Source: an uncultured Nocardioides sp.
Lineage (GTDB): Bacteria > Actinomycetota > Actinomycetes > Propionibacteriales > Nocardioidaceae
Direction of reading: 5' to 3'
DNA length: 64,000 nucleotides
Assembly (NCBI RefSeq): GCF_947488025.1
Contig: NZ_CANKYS010000006.1
Span: 62,001 to 126,000, forward strand
Every line of letters begins with the position of its first letter. The stretch's first letter is position 1. The translations under genes were made by a program, and so were the position numbers. Below the pieces are notes generated by a model. That model was not told the origin of the DNA and ran no database searches. It was given only the letters and a program-made list of their open reading frames with translations. Shown one piece after another: positions 27,763-38,835 of the stretch.

Positions 27763-29976
27763 GTGACGCAGCAGCACAGCTCCCGGGACAGCTTTCCGGA
27801 CACCGCACCGTTCGCCCTTCCCGGCGCCCTCGCGGCCAAGGCCGACCCGGGTCTCATCGCCCGCGACCGCGAGCACTTCACCCGGATCGCGAACGGCCTG
27901 GAGCGTGCGGTGGCCGAGCTCGAGGAGCGCCTGGCGGAGACCAGGCGGACCCCGGTGCGGCACGGCACGGTCGCCCTCGAGCGCGACCAGGAGGTGCACC
28001 GGATCACCTCCCGGTTGCGGGCGCTGCGCCGCTACGACCTCGACCTCTGCCTCGGCCGCATCGTCCACCAGGACGTGGACGAGCCGACGTACGTCGGTCG
28101 CTTCGGCCTGGCCGACCCGGACGGACGCCGCCTGCTCGTCGACTGGCGCTCGCCCGCCGCCGAGCCGTTCTTCGCCGCCACCCACGCGCACCCGCAGGGA
28201 CTGGTGAGCCGCCGGCGCTACCGCTGGGTGGGCGGGCGCATCGTCGACTACTGGGACGAGGCGTTCACCGAGGAGGGGCTCACCCGCACCGCGGCCCTCG
28301 ACGACCAGTCCGCCTTCATCGCCACCCTCGGCGGCAGCCGTACGCCCCGGATGCGCGACGTGCTGGGCACCATCCAGGCCGACCAGGACGCCATCGTCCG
28401 GGCCGGGTCACGCGGCACGCTCGTGGTCGACGGTGGACCCGGCACCGGCAAGACCGTGGTCGCGCTGCACCGCACCGCCTACCTGCTCTACGCCGATCCG
28501 CGGTTGGGGCACCGGCGCGGCGGCGTGCTGTTCGTCGGCCCGCACGAGCCCTACCTCGCCTACGTCGGCGACGTGCTGCCGAGCCTCGGCGAGGAAGGTG
28601 TCCAGACGTGCACGGTCCGCGACCTCGTGCCCGAGGTGGCGCAGGGTCCGGAGCCGGACGACCGGGTGACGGCGCTGAAGGCCGACCTGCGGATGGTGGC
28701 GGCGATCGAGCCGGCCGTCGCCCTCTACGAGGAGCCGCCCACCGAGTCCTACCTGGTCGAGACCGCGTGGGGCGACGTGCCGATCACCGCGGCGGAGTGG
28801 ACGGAGGCCTTCGGCTCCCCCGACCCGGGCACACCGCACAACCTCGCCCGCGACGACGTGTGGGACGAGGTCCTCACCATCCTCGTCGACAAGGCCGCGG
28901 ACGCGTTCGAGGACCTCTCCCCCGTCGAGCTCCGCCGGGTCCTCGAGCGCCACTCCGGGCTGCGCGACACGTTCGACCGCTCCTGGCCGCTGGTCGAGCA
29001 CACCGACCTCGTCGGCGACCTCTGGACCGTGCCGGCCTACCTGCGCCACTGCGCCCCGTGGCTCGGCCCCGACGACGTGCGCCTCCTGCGGCGCACCGAC
29101 CCCGAGGCGTGGACGTACGCCGACCTCCCGCTCCTCGACGCGGCCCGGCTGCGGCTCGGCGACCCCGAGGCCTCGCGGCGCCGACGTCGTACGCAGGCGG
29201 CCGAGGCCCGCGAGCGCGCGCGGATGGGCGAGGTGATCGACGACCTGCGCACCACGGCGCGCGAGTCGGGCGCCGACGAGTTCGGCGACGGGCTGGTGTC
29301 GATGCTCGTCCACGACGACCTGCAGACCGTGCTGGTCGACGACGCAGCGCTCCCGACGTCGGACGTGGACCTGCTGGCCGGGCCGTTCGCGCACGTCGTC
29401 GTCGACGAGGCGCAGGAGCTCAGCGACGCCGAGTGGGCGATGCTGCTGCGGCGCTGCCCCTCGCGCAGCCTGACCGTCGTCGGCGACCGGGCGCAGGCAC
29501 GGCACGGCTTCTCCGGGTCGTGGACCGAGCGGCTGGCGCGCGTCGGGCTGGAGGAGGTCACCGTCGCGCCGCTGACGGTCAACTACCGCACGCCCGCCGA
29601 GGTGATGGCCGAGGCCGAGCCGGTGATCCGCGCCGCGCTCCCGGAGGCCAACGTGCCCACGTCGGTCCGCGCGAGCGGGATCCCGGTGCTCCACGCCCCG
29701 GTCGCCGAGCGCGACACGATCATCGGCGACTGGTTGGCCGAGCACGCCGAGGGCACGGCGGTGGTCGTCGATCGTGGCGGTCATCGAGGCTCCTCCCCCG
29801 ACCGGGCGTGGGGCGACCGCGTACGGCGGCTGGACCCCGAGCTGGTCAAGGGGCTCGAGTTCGACCTCGTCGTGCTCGTCGACCCCGATCACTTCGGCGA
29901 CGGAGTGGCCGGCGCGGTCGACCGCTACGTCGCGATGACGCGGGCCACGCAGCGGCTCGTGGTGCTCACGACGTGA
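27763..29976 (+). CDS. helR: HelD/HelR-like RNA polymerase recycling motor ATPase
   Basis: A 737-residue superfamily 1 helicase-like ATPase. The N-terminus has a coiled coil (about 30-62) like the secondary-channel arm of HelD; then a Q-motif IQADQDAIVR, Walker A GGPGTGKT (224-231), Walker B HVVVDEAQELSDAEW and motif VIVATRAT-like GAVDRYVAMTRATQRLVVL. HelD proteins release stalled RNA polymerase; the HelR group displaces rifamycins. The RAE-like palindrome upstream supports the HelR label. GTG 27763 lacks a clear RBS and may be leaderless. It ends 11 bp inside the convergent mmuM. Confidence 0.85.
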   Translation: MTQQHSSRDSFPDTAPFALPGALAAKADPGLIARDREHFTRIANGLERAVAELEERLAETRRTPVRHGTVALERDQEVHRITSRLRALRRYDLDLCLGRIVHQDVDEPTYVGRFGLADPDGRRLLVDWRSPAAEPFFAATHAHPQGLVSRRRYRWVGGRIVDYWDEAFTEEGLTRTAALDDQSAFIATLGGSRTPRMRDVLGTIQADQDAIVRAGSRGTLVVDGGPGTGKTVVALHRTAYLLYADPRLGHRRGGVLFVGPHEPYLAYVGDVLPSLGEEGVQTCTVRDLVPEVAQGPEPDDRVTALKADLRMVAAIEPAVALYEEPPTESYLVETAWGDVPITAAEWTEAFGSPDPGTPHNLARDDVWDEVLTILVDKAADAFEDLSPVELRRVLERHSGLRDTFDRSWPLVEHTDLVGDLWTVPAYLRHCAPWLGPDDVRLLRRTDPEAWTYADLPLLDAARLRLGDPEASRRRRRTQAAEARERARMGEVIDDLRTTARESGADEFGDGLVSMLVHDDLQTVLVDDAALPTSDVDLLAGPFAHVVVDEAQELSDAEWAMLLRRCPSRSLTVVGDRAQARHGFSGSWTERLARVGLEEVTVAPLTVNYRTPAEVMAEAEPVIRAALPEANVPTSVRASGIPVLHAPVAERDTIIGDWLAEHAEGTAVVVDRGGHRGSSPDRAWGDRVRRLDPELVKGLEFDLVVLVDPDHFGDGVAGAVDRYVAMTRATQRLVVLTT

Positions 29977-30883
29977 GGTCGGAGCGCCCGAGCGTGGCGC
30001 GGAGGGCAGTGATGTCGGAGGTGCCCACCCGGCAGCATCCCCCGACCAGCCGGGCGCCCGCCTCCACCCATGCGGCGACGTCGGCGGGGTCGAACGCCGA
30101 TCGTCCCTCCCACGACCTCGTGACAGCGTTCCAGCCCTGCCCGGAGTTGGGGTAGACGACCGCGGGGCCGTGCGCGCCGGCCACCAGCACGGCGGCACCG
30201 GCGTCGGCGGGCGAGGTGCAGTTGACCCCGACGGCGACCACCTCGGCGACGTCGGCCGCCATCGCGAACGCCTCACCGATCGGCTCGCCGGCGCGGGTCA
30301 TCCCGTCGGCGGCCGACAGCGACAGCCAGGCCGGTACGCCGCTGCCGTCGAGCTCGGCGAGCACCGCCTCGACCTCGGCCAGGCACGGGATCGTCTCCAC
30401 CGCGAGGACGTCGGCGTGCTCACCGACGGTCGAGGCCAGGACGTCGAGCCGCGGGCGGTGGAACGCCCGCAGGCCGGCGACGTCGAGGTCGTAGTCGCCG
30501 CGGTACTCCGAGCCGTCGGCCAGCACCGCGCCGTAGGGTCCGACCGAGGCGGCCACCCAGCCGTCGGGGGCGACGTCGTCGCGTGCGGCAGCGGCCAGCC
30601 GGACGCTCCTGCGCAGCAGCCGCTCGACCTCGTCACGGTCGGCACCCTCGGCGCCGAAGCCCTCGAACGACACCTGGTAGGACGACGTGGTCGCGACCTC
30701 GGCGCCTGCCGCGAAGAACTCGCGGTGGGCCCGCTCGATCGCGGCCGGGTCGTCGCGCAGCAGTCGTGCCGACCACAGGTCGCTCGACAGGTCGTGGCCG
30801 TGCTCCTCCAGCAGGGTGGCGAGGCCGCCGTCGAGGACGACAGGACGTTCGGCGAAGCTCTCGCGCAGGTCGCGTGGACTCAT
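29966..30883 (-). CDS. mmuM: Homocysteine S-methyltransferase
   Basis: A 305-residue zinc enzyme making methionine from homocysteine and S-methylmethionine or SAM. It opens with VVLDGGLATLLEEHGHDL, and the zinc cysteines are in VGVNCTSP and GGCCRVGTSDI near the end. The LWSARLL and TTSSYQVSFEGF motifs are family marks. ATG 30883 gives the standard length; the frame continues upstream without similarity. It is convergent with helR. Confidence 0.92.
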   Translation of the reverse strand: MSPRDLRESFAERPVVLDGGLATLLEEHGHDLSSDLWSARLLRDDPAAIERAHREFFAAGAEVATTSSYQVSFEGFGAEGADRDEVERLLRRSVRLAAAARDDVAPDGWVAASVGPYGAVLADGSEYRGDYDLDVAGLRAFHRPRLDVLASTVGEHADVLAVETIPCLAEVEAVLAELDGSGVPAWLSLSAADGMTRAGEPIGEAFAMAADVAEVVAVGVNCTSPADAGAAVLVAGAHGPAVVYPNSGQGWNAVTRSWEGRSAFDPADVAAWVEAGARLVGGCCRVGTSDITALRATLGRSDLTS

Positions 30884-30957
30884 GGCTCCATGCTCGCAGG
30901 TGCGAGCACACCCGTGCGGGCGGCGCCGTGGTTGGACGGGCTGGCAACGATCGGGGC

Positions 30958-31094
30958 GTGCCAGAGGGTCACACCATCCACCGCCTCGCCCGCCGCCACG
31001 CGCCGGTCTGCCGTGCCGCATCTGCGGGACCGCCGTCCAGGACACGCAGATCGCCGCTCGGCGGCTGTTCTGGTGCCCGGTCTGCCAGGCCTGA
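30958..31094 (+). pseudogene. nei: Deleted Fpg/Nei family DNA glycosylase remnant
   Basis: The two ends of an endonuclease VIII-type glycosylase are joined. GTG 30958 begins MPEGHTIHRLARRHA, the catalytic N-terminus with Pro2 and Glu3; about 45 bp later the sequence reads RAGLPCRICGTAV...FWCPVCQA and stop, the zinc-finger C-terminus, in a different frame. A normal gene is about 800 bp, so roughly 650 bp including the helix-two-turn-helix domain are missing and the frame is broken. It lies between mmuM and the convergent uvrA-like gene. Not expected to give a working enzyme. Confidence 0.85.
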
Positions 31095-31097
31095 CCC

Positions 31098-33461
<2,364 letters not shown>

Positions 33462-33586
33462 GTGTGCGTCTCCCCTGTCGTGGCGGGTGCAATCCTGCCA
33501 GTACGACGCCTCGCGCGCCCCTGTCGTGACCGGACTCCGCCCCTCGGGTGGGGTGCCGGGTTTGTCCACCATGCCAGTGTCGAGGC

Positions 33587-34069
33587 ATGAGCACCCACGA
33601 CGACCGGACCGCGCCCGTTGCCGAGATCATGCGGGAGACGGACATCGCCGTGCTGACCTACGTGTCGCTCGACGGCCGCCTGGTCTCCACGCCGATGGGC
33701 ACCCAGGACTTCGAGGACCCGGGCACCACCTGGTTCCTCACCGAGCGCAGCAGCGACAAGGTGCGCGCGATCGAGGCCGACCCGCGGGTCAACGTGTCGT
33801 ACTCCAGCAAGGCCGGCTGGGTCTCGCTAACCGGCACCGCCCACGTCAGCGACGACCGGGCCAAGCTCCGCGAGCTGTGGGACGCGTCCGCCGGCGCCTT
33901 CATGTCCGGGGGTCCCGACGACCCCGACAACGTGCTGCTGAGAATCGACGGCGACACCGCGGAGTACTGGGAGTCCCCGGGCAAGGTCGCCGTCGCCGTC
34001 CATATGGCCAAGGGGCTGCTCAGCGACGACAAGCCCGACCTCGGCGACAACGCCACCGTCCGGCTCTGA
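33587..34069 (+). CDS. Pyridoxamine 5'-phosphate oxidase family (general stress) protein
   Basis: A 160-residue FMN-binding split-barrel protein of the general stress protein 26 type. Visible marks are AVLTYVSLDGRLVSTPMG, TTWFLTERSSDKVRAIEADP and the SLTGTAHVSDDRAKLRELWD segment. Such proteins bind flavin or heme; the substrate is unknown. It starts a three-gene rightward run with SRPBCC and pterin dehydratase/VOC genes and is divergent from the uvrA-like gene. Confidence 0.88.
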   Translation: MSTHDDRTAPVAEIMRETDIAVLTYVSLDGRLVSTPMGTQDFEDPGTTWFLTERSSDKVRAIEADPRVNVSYSSKAGWVSLTGTAHVSDDRAKLRELWDASAGAFMSGGPDDPDNVLLRIDGDTAEYWESPGKVAVAVHMAKGLLSDDKPDLGDNATVRL

Positions 34070-34081
34070 GCGGGTCTTCTC

Positions 34082-34882
34082 GTGCTCGTCGACGCCCACG
34101 GTCCCGCCACCGCCGACGAGGCGTGGCGCCGCTTCACCACGCCCGCGACCTGGTCGTCGTGGGCCCCGCTGATCCGTGACGTCGAGGCGACCGACGACGT
34201 GCTCGCCGTCGGCACCACCGGCCGGGTTCACGGCCCGGCAGGCGTGGCCGTGGACTTCGAGGTCACCGGGGTGGACCCCGCGCTGCGGTCGTGGACCTGG
34301 CGGGCCGGTCGCGGACCGGCCGCGGTGACCATGGACCACCACGTCCTGCCCGCGCCGGGCGGCGGCAGCCGCGCCCTGCTCCGCGTGCCTGCCCCGGCGG
34401 CCGCCGTGCTGCAGCCCTACCGCGTCCCTGCCGGCGCGGCGCTGCGGGGCCTGGTGCGCGAGCCCGGCGGCGAGGGCGCTCCGCAGGCGGTGGAGTCCTT
34501 CGACTTCGCGTTCGCGCCGACGTACGTCGCCCCGGCGCGCGCCTTCGGCATCACTCCCGCCACGACCACGGTCGAGGTGGGCCCGGACTGGCTGTTCGTC
34601 CGGTACGGGCCGTGGCGCCTGGTCACGCCCCGCTCCAACATCGTCTCGGCCGAGCTCACGGGTGGCTTCGCGTGGCACCGGACCGCCGGTCCCCCGCACC
34701 TGTCATTGACCGACCGGGGCGTCTCGTTCACGACGAACGGCGACCGCGCCCTCTGCCTGACCTTCCACGAGCCCGTCCCGGCGATCGACCCCACCGGGAC
34801 GATCACCCACCCCGGCGCCACGCTCGCCGTCGCCGACCCGCGCCGGCTCGCCGCGTCGCTCGGCTTCGAGCTGGCCGCCTGA
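34082..34882 (+). CDS. SRPBCC family protein with C-terminal extension
   Basis: A 266-residue protein starting with GTG 12 bp after the stress protein stop. Residues 1-125 fit a START/SRPBCC lipid or polyketide binding fold (DEAWRRFTTPATWSSWAPLI, TGRVHGPAGVAVDFEVTGVD). Residues from about 140 form a separate beta-rich domain with VGPDWLFVRYGPWRLVTP and GPPHLSLTDRGVSF, resembling actinobacterial PH-like or SRPBCC-associated domains. No catalytic residues are evident. Function unknown. Confidence 0.65.
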   Translation: MLVDAHGPATADEAWRRFTTPATWSSWAPLIRDVEATDDVLAVGTTGRVHGPAGVAVDFEVTGVDPALRSWTWRAGRGPAAVTMDHHVLPAPGGGSRALLRVPAPAAAVLQPYRVPAGAALRGLVREPGGEGAPQAVESFDFAFAPTYVAPARAFGITPATTTVEVGPDWLFVRYGPWRLVTPRSNIVSAELTGGFAWHRTAGPPHLSLTDRGVSFTTNGDRALCLTFHEPVPAIDPTGTITHPGATLAVADPRRLAASLGFELAA

Positions 34883-34911
34883 CCCGGTCCTCGCAGCTAG
34901 GGTCGCTGGGC

Positions 34912-35619
34912 ATGGACATGCTGCGGGGTGCTCAGATCGCCCAGGCCGGACTGACCGAGTGGCGCAAGCTCGCCCAGGGACTGCACGCGCGCTACGTCGT
35001 CGACGACTTCGGTGCCGCCGCCCGCTTCGTGACCGCGGTGGGCGAGGCGGGTGGTGCGATCGGCCACCACCCGCGGGTGGTCGTCGGTCGTGGGCACGTC
35101 GACCTCGAGCTCGTCACCGCCGACGCGATCTACCGCGACGTCGAGGACACCGAACACGTCGTGGAGTGGGTGACCCAGCAGGACGTCGACCTCGCCCGCC
35201 GGGTCACCGAGATCGCTGCGGAGCACGGCTTGGCCGCGGACCCGGCCTCCGTCAGCGAGATGGAGCTCGGCCTCGACGCGGCGGGCTCGGCCACCGTCGC
35301 TCCCGTGTGGGCGGCCCTCCTGACGGGCGATGCCGAGTCCCAGGGCCGGGGATCGCCCAGCGACGAGGTCCGCGACGCCACGGGTCGCGTCCCGAACCTG
35401 TGGTTCGACGACCTCGCCGCCGACGCCGTCCCGGGCCAGCGGTTCCACGTCGAGGTCTACGTGGCTCCCGAGGTCGCCCAGCAGCGGGTCGCCGCCGCCG
35501 TGGCCGCCGGCGGCGTGGTCGTCGACGACACCCACGCACCCGGGCTCACCGTGGTCGCCGACCAGGAGGGCAACCGCGGCATCATCTGCGCCGACACCTC
35601 CGCCCCGGCAGAGGGCTGA
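34912..35619 (+). CDS. Pterin-4a-carbinolamine dehydratase-like/VOC fusion
   Basis: A 235-residue two-domain protein. Residues 1-100 resemble PCD/DCoH: LTEWRKLAQGLHARYVVDDF, the conserved HHP in GAIGHHPRVVVG, and D..LA in QQDVDLARRVTEIAAEHG. Residues 110-230 fit a glyoxalase/VOC domain (PNLWFDDLAADAVPGQRFHV, ATGRVP), of the glyoxalase-like group that uses one repeat. The partner enzyme that would need pterin recycling is not in the window. ATG 34912 follows the SRPBCC gene by 29 bp. Confidence 0.8.
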   Translation: MDMLRGAQIAQAGLTEWRKLAQGLHARYVVDDFGAAARFVTAVGEAGGAIGHHPRVVVGRGHVDLELVTADAIYRDVEDTEHVVEWVTQQDVDLARRVTEIAAEHGLAADPASVSEMELGLDAAGSATVAPVWAALLTGDAESQGRGSPSDEVRDATGRVPNLWFDDLAADAVPGQRFHVEVYVAPEVAQQRVAAAVAAGGVVVDDTHAPGLTVVADQEGNRGIICADTSAPAEG

Positions 35620-35623
35620 CGCC

Positions 35624-36739
35624 TCACGGACGCGCGACCTCGAGCCCGAGCCACTCCCCCAGCGCGTCGAGCTCGGCGTGCACGCGCCGGCGCCGCGCCG
35701 CGGACCAGTCCCCGTCCTCGTGCACCGCGTCGACCACCAGCACGCCCGCCTCGCGGTCGGCCGTCGCGTCGACCTTGCCGATTAGCTCGTCGCCGTCGAG
35801 CACCGGCATCGCCCAGTAGCCCCACTGCCGCTTCGCTGCGGGCTTGTACATCTCCAGCTGGTAGTCGAAGCCGAACACGTCGTCCATCCGCCTCCGGTCG
35901 AAGACCAGCCGGTCCAGGGGCGAGAGGATGGCGGTGCGCCCCTCGAAGGCGTCGAGGTCGGCCAGCTGGTCGGGGTCCACCCGCCACACCCCGCGTACGC
36001 CGTCGATGCGGGCGGCCGCACCGGTGCCGCGGACGTCGTACCTCTCGTCCCAGGCCTCCAGCGCCCGTGGGCGGGCAATGCCAAGGGCCCTCAGGCGCCG
36101 CGCGGCGAGGACGTGGTGGGCCTCCTCGGCGGGCACCGCCGGGTCACCGGGGTGGACGCGCTCGGCGAGGTCCCAGCGTCTCTCCCGGCCCTCGCGGGAG
36201 GCGACCGCCACCTCGCCGCGCGCCTCGAGGCACTCGAGCAGCTTCATCACGTTCTTGTCGTTGGTCCACCCCGTCGAGCGCCACGGCACGTCGCACGTGT
36301 CCGGCAGGTCGCGGGCGGCGGTCGGTCCCTCCGCGCGCAGCAGCGCGAGGACGTCGCGGCGACAGCCATCGTTGGCAGCCACCCAGTCGGCGAGGTCCTC
36401 CTGCCACTCCTTGAGCGGCGGCTCGCCGGGCCAGGCGTCCATGTCGGCGCGGTGCAGCGCGACGTCCTCGCTGGGCAGCAGCATGGCCCGGAGCTCGACC
36501 AGGGCGCCGTCGCCCACCAGGTCCTCGAGGTCCTCCGGTGCGTAGGCGGCCCCGAGCCGCGTCCACAGGGCGAGGTCGGCATGCTGTGCCACGACGCTGG
36601 TGAGGTCGACCTGGAGGAACCCGAGGTGTCGGACCACCTCCAGCACGTCGGTGGGGCGCGGCGCGGCGAGCAGCTGGGCGCGTACGGCGATGCGCCGGGC
36701 CTGCCGCGGTGTGAGCTTCAGGCTCGGTGGGGCGCCCAT
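35624..36739 (-). CDS. Winged-helix DNA glycosylase, YcaQ/AlkX family
   Basis: A 371-residue protein of the HTH_42 family (YcaQ, AlkZ). YcaQ excises alkyl-purine lesions and unhooks interstrand crosslinks. The catalytic QxD motif is Q43-V-D45 in LGFLQVDLTSVVAQHADL. Tandem winged helices run to about residue 230, and the C-terminal beta domain contains RTAILSPLDRLVFDRRRMDD and WGYWAMPVLDGDELIG. It is convergent with the VOC fusion gene with only 4 bp between stops. Confidence 0.87.
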   Translation of the reverse strand: MGAPPSLKLTPRQARRIAVRAQLLAAPRPTDVLEVVRHLGFLQVDLTSVVAQHADLALWTRLGAAYAPEDLEDLVGDGALVELRAMLLPSEDVALHRADMDAWPGEPPLKEWQEDLADWVAANDGCRRDVLALLRAEGPTAARDLPDTCDVPWRSTGWTNDKNVMKLLECLEARGEVAVASREGRERRWDLAERVHPGDPAVPAEEAHHVLAARRLRALGIARPRALEAWDERYDVRGTGAAARIDGVRGVWRVDPDQLADLDAFEGRTAILSPLDRLVFDRRRMDDVFGFDYQLEMYKPAAKRQWGYWAMPVLDGDELIGKVDATADREAGVLVVDAVHEDGDWSAARRRRVHAELDALGEWLGLEVARP

Positions 36740-36874
36740 GGCGCGATCCTAGGACCCGAGCCCGGTGTGTCGGGGTCATGTCGGCATGGCCCGAACGGGT
36801 CATTCCTGCCCCAGATCGGTCATTCCCGGCCGGTTCGCGCCCCTCGGGCGCGATCCGGTGCGACCGTTGACGGC

Positions 36875-37021
36875 ATGTGGGACACCGTCGAGACCAGCTC
36901 GGTCCACCTCTCTCACGACCTGCCGTGCAGCGCGTGCGGCCACGGTCGTCACACCTACCTGCCGTGCTCCGACACGTGCAGCTGCGTCCACGGGCGCGAC
37001 CGCGTGCTCAGCAACGCCTGA
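36875..37021 (+). CDS. Cys-rich mini-protein
   Basis: A 48-residue ORF with coding character: MWDTVETSSVHLSHDLPCSA followed by CGHGRHTYLPCSDTCSCVHG, giving five Cys and four His in about 22 residues. The pattern CxxCGHxxHxxLPCxxxCxCxH suggests metal binding. I recognise no named family, though similar short proteins occur in related actinobacteria by memory. No good RBS: CCGTTGACGGC precedes the ATG. Two GGTCATTCC repeats lie upstream. Confidence 0.6.
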   Translation: MWDTVETSSVHLSHDLPCSACGHGRHTYLPCSDTCSCVHGRDRVLSNA

Positions 37022-37038
37022 GACCCAGCGCCGCTCTG

Positions 37039-38835
37039 TCAGCGCTCGCGGACCGAGTCGTCCTTCGCGCGCCGCGTGACCCTGCGGCGCACCTTGGACA
37101 CGAAGTGCTCGCGCGGGGGCGGGTTGCCGTCCTCGTCGAGCTCGTAGGACTCCACCTTCGCCAGCCGCGGCCGGTCGTGGTCGTCGACGACCTCACCGGT
37201 GACCCACCACATGCGCAGGCTCGGGCCGGCCAGCCGGAGGAAGGCAAGGTTGTTGTCGAACCACGGCCCCTCGGCGTAGGTCCAGGTGAGCGGCGCGTCA
37301 GGCACGTGAGCCGACTTCGACGCCAGGCGGCCCATCGGGCCGGCGACGCCGTAGGAGAGCGCGGCGGTCGCGAAGCGCATGTTGCGCGAGAGCGGGTTGC
37401 GGATCGGTGAGCACACGGCCTGGAGGACCGTCGAGCGCAGGACCGGCCCGCCGTGTGTCGTACGCGCCTCGCTGACGTAGCTGTGGTGCACGTCGCCCGA
37501 GAGGAACGTGACGGTGGACGGCGCGCGCCCCCGCTCCCCCGCCGCGACCTCCATGACCTGACGCGCGACCTGCTGGAAGCTGTTCTGGAAGGCGCCCCAG
37601 TGCTCGAGGTCGACCAGCTGGCGCAGCTTCTCGCCCATCCGGCCGCCACGCTCGCCCCACGCTCCCTGGGCGAGCGCCTCGCTGAACGCCTCGAGGTGGT
37701 GCAGCCCGCGCGCGAGCAGGAAGGGCAGGGACGTGCCGACCAGCAGGTGGTCGACGTCGCCGCGCAGCTGCTCGTCGAGCCAGGCTGCCTCGTCGTCGTC
37801 GAGCATCGCCCGGTCGTCCGGGTCGAGCTTGCGTGCTGCGCGCGAGTCGACGACCACCAGCCGGGCCTGGGTGTCGAAGTCGCGGGTGTAGCTCCAGCGG
37901 TAGGTCTGTGGCTCCCGGTCGACCCTGGCGGCGAACTCGTCGAGGAACGGACCGAGGTCCTGCTCGGCGTCACCCCGGTGCGCGCGCACCTTCGCGTAGA
38001 CCTCGTCCTGCTCCCGCTCGGCGGGCGACATGTTGCCCAGATGCTGGTAGACCCAGTAGGACGCCAGCCCGGCGACGATGCGTCCGTGCCACCACGAGGT
38101 GGCCTCCATCTCCCGACGCCAGTCCATCGACGTGTTCCAGTCGTCGCGGATGTCGTGGTCGTCGAAGATCATCGCGCTCGGCACGGTCGACAGCAGCCAC
38201 CGGTTCGCAGGGTCGGACCACGCGAGCTTGTAGAGGTGGGCGTACTCCTCGTAGTCCTGGAGCTCGGTCCACGGCGGCTGCTCGATGTCGCGGCGGGACT
38301 CGATGAACTCGCGCATCGCGTCGGTGGTCTCGTCGGCGTAGACCTGGTCGCCCAGGAACAGCACCAGGTCGGGGAGACGGTCCGGGTCGAGGTCGGCATC
38401 GTCGGGGTCTGCGGCCTCGACCTGTCCGGCGACGCGCAGTGCCCACGCGCGCAGGGCGTCGACGCCGTGGGTCCTGTTGCCCTTCTCGTCATGGGAGACC
38501 GACGTGCGGCACGAGCCGAACGCCAGGTGCAGCGGCCGACCCGCCTCGATGGTGGCGATGACGGGGTCGGGGAACGGCGACCCGGCCGGCGGCCACACCC
38601 GGTCGCCGTCGATCGTGACCGAGTAGGGCTCCGCGGTGCCCGGAGCGAGCCCGTCCAGCTCGACGAGGGCGTAGTGGTGGTCGTGGACGACGAACGTCGA
38701 CGCGCTGGCGCTCGCCGCCCCCCGGGTCACCGTGACGCGACCGGGGCCGTCCGTCTCGACCCAGACGGACGCCGATGTCTCGTCGACGTAGCGGAGCAGC
38801 GGGCCGAGCAGCAGCTTGTCCTCGGGTGACGTCAT
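37039..38835 (-). CDS. Alkaline phosphatase D (PhoD-like) family protein
   Basis: A 598-residue calcium/iron-type metallophosphoesterase. An N-terminal fibronectin-like domain (about 10-85) precedes the catalytic domain with FGSCRTSVSHDE, DLVLFLGDQVYADETT, SAMIFDDHDIRDDWN and VTFLSGDVHHSY. No Tat or Sec signal is present, unlike secreted PhoD, so it may act in the cytoplasm. Its stop is 17 bp from the Cys-rich mini-gene stop (convergent). The ATG overlaps the upstream alcohol dehydrogenase stop by 4 bp. Confidence 0.88.
   Translation of the reverse strand: MTSPEDKLLLGPLLRYVDETSASVWVETDGPGRVTVTRGAASASASTFVVHDHHYALVELDGLAPGTAEPYSVTIDGDRVWPPAGSPFPDPVIATIEAGRPLHLAFGSCRTSVSHDEKGNRTHGVDALRAWALRVAGQVEAADPDDADLDPDRLPDLVLFLGDQVYADETTDAMREFIESRRDIEQPPWTELQDYEEYAHLYKLAWSDPANRWLLSTVPSAMIFDDHDIRDDWNTSMDWRREMEATSWWHGRIVAGLASYWVYQHLGNMSPAEREQDEVYAKVRAHRGDAEQDLGPFLDEFAARVDREPQTYRWSYTRDFDTQARLVVVDSRAARKLDPDDRAMLDDDEAAWLDEQLRGDVDHLLVGTSLPFLLARGLHHLEAFSEALAQGAWGERGGRMGEKLRQLVDLEHWGAFQNSFQQVARQVMEVAAGERGRAPSTVTFLSGDVHHSYVSEARTTHGGPVLRSTVLQAVCSPIRNPLSRNMRFATAALSYGVAGPMGRLASKSAHVPDAPLTWTYAEGPWFDNNLAFLRLAGPSLRMWWVTGEVVDDHDRPRLAKVESYELDEDGNPPPREHFVSKVRRRVTRRAKDDSVRER

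Noticed and set aside
36798..36826. SigR-type promoter from GGGAAT on the minus strand before the YcaQ-like gene
   Set aside because: The distance to the next GTT is 25 bp rather than 18, so the consensus is not met.
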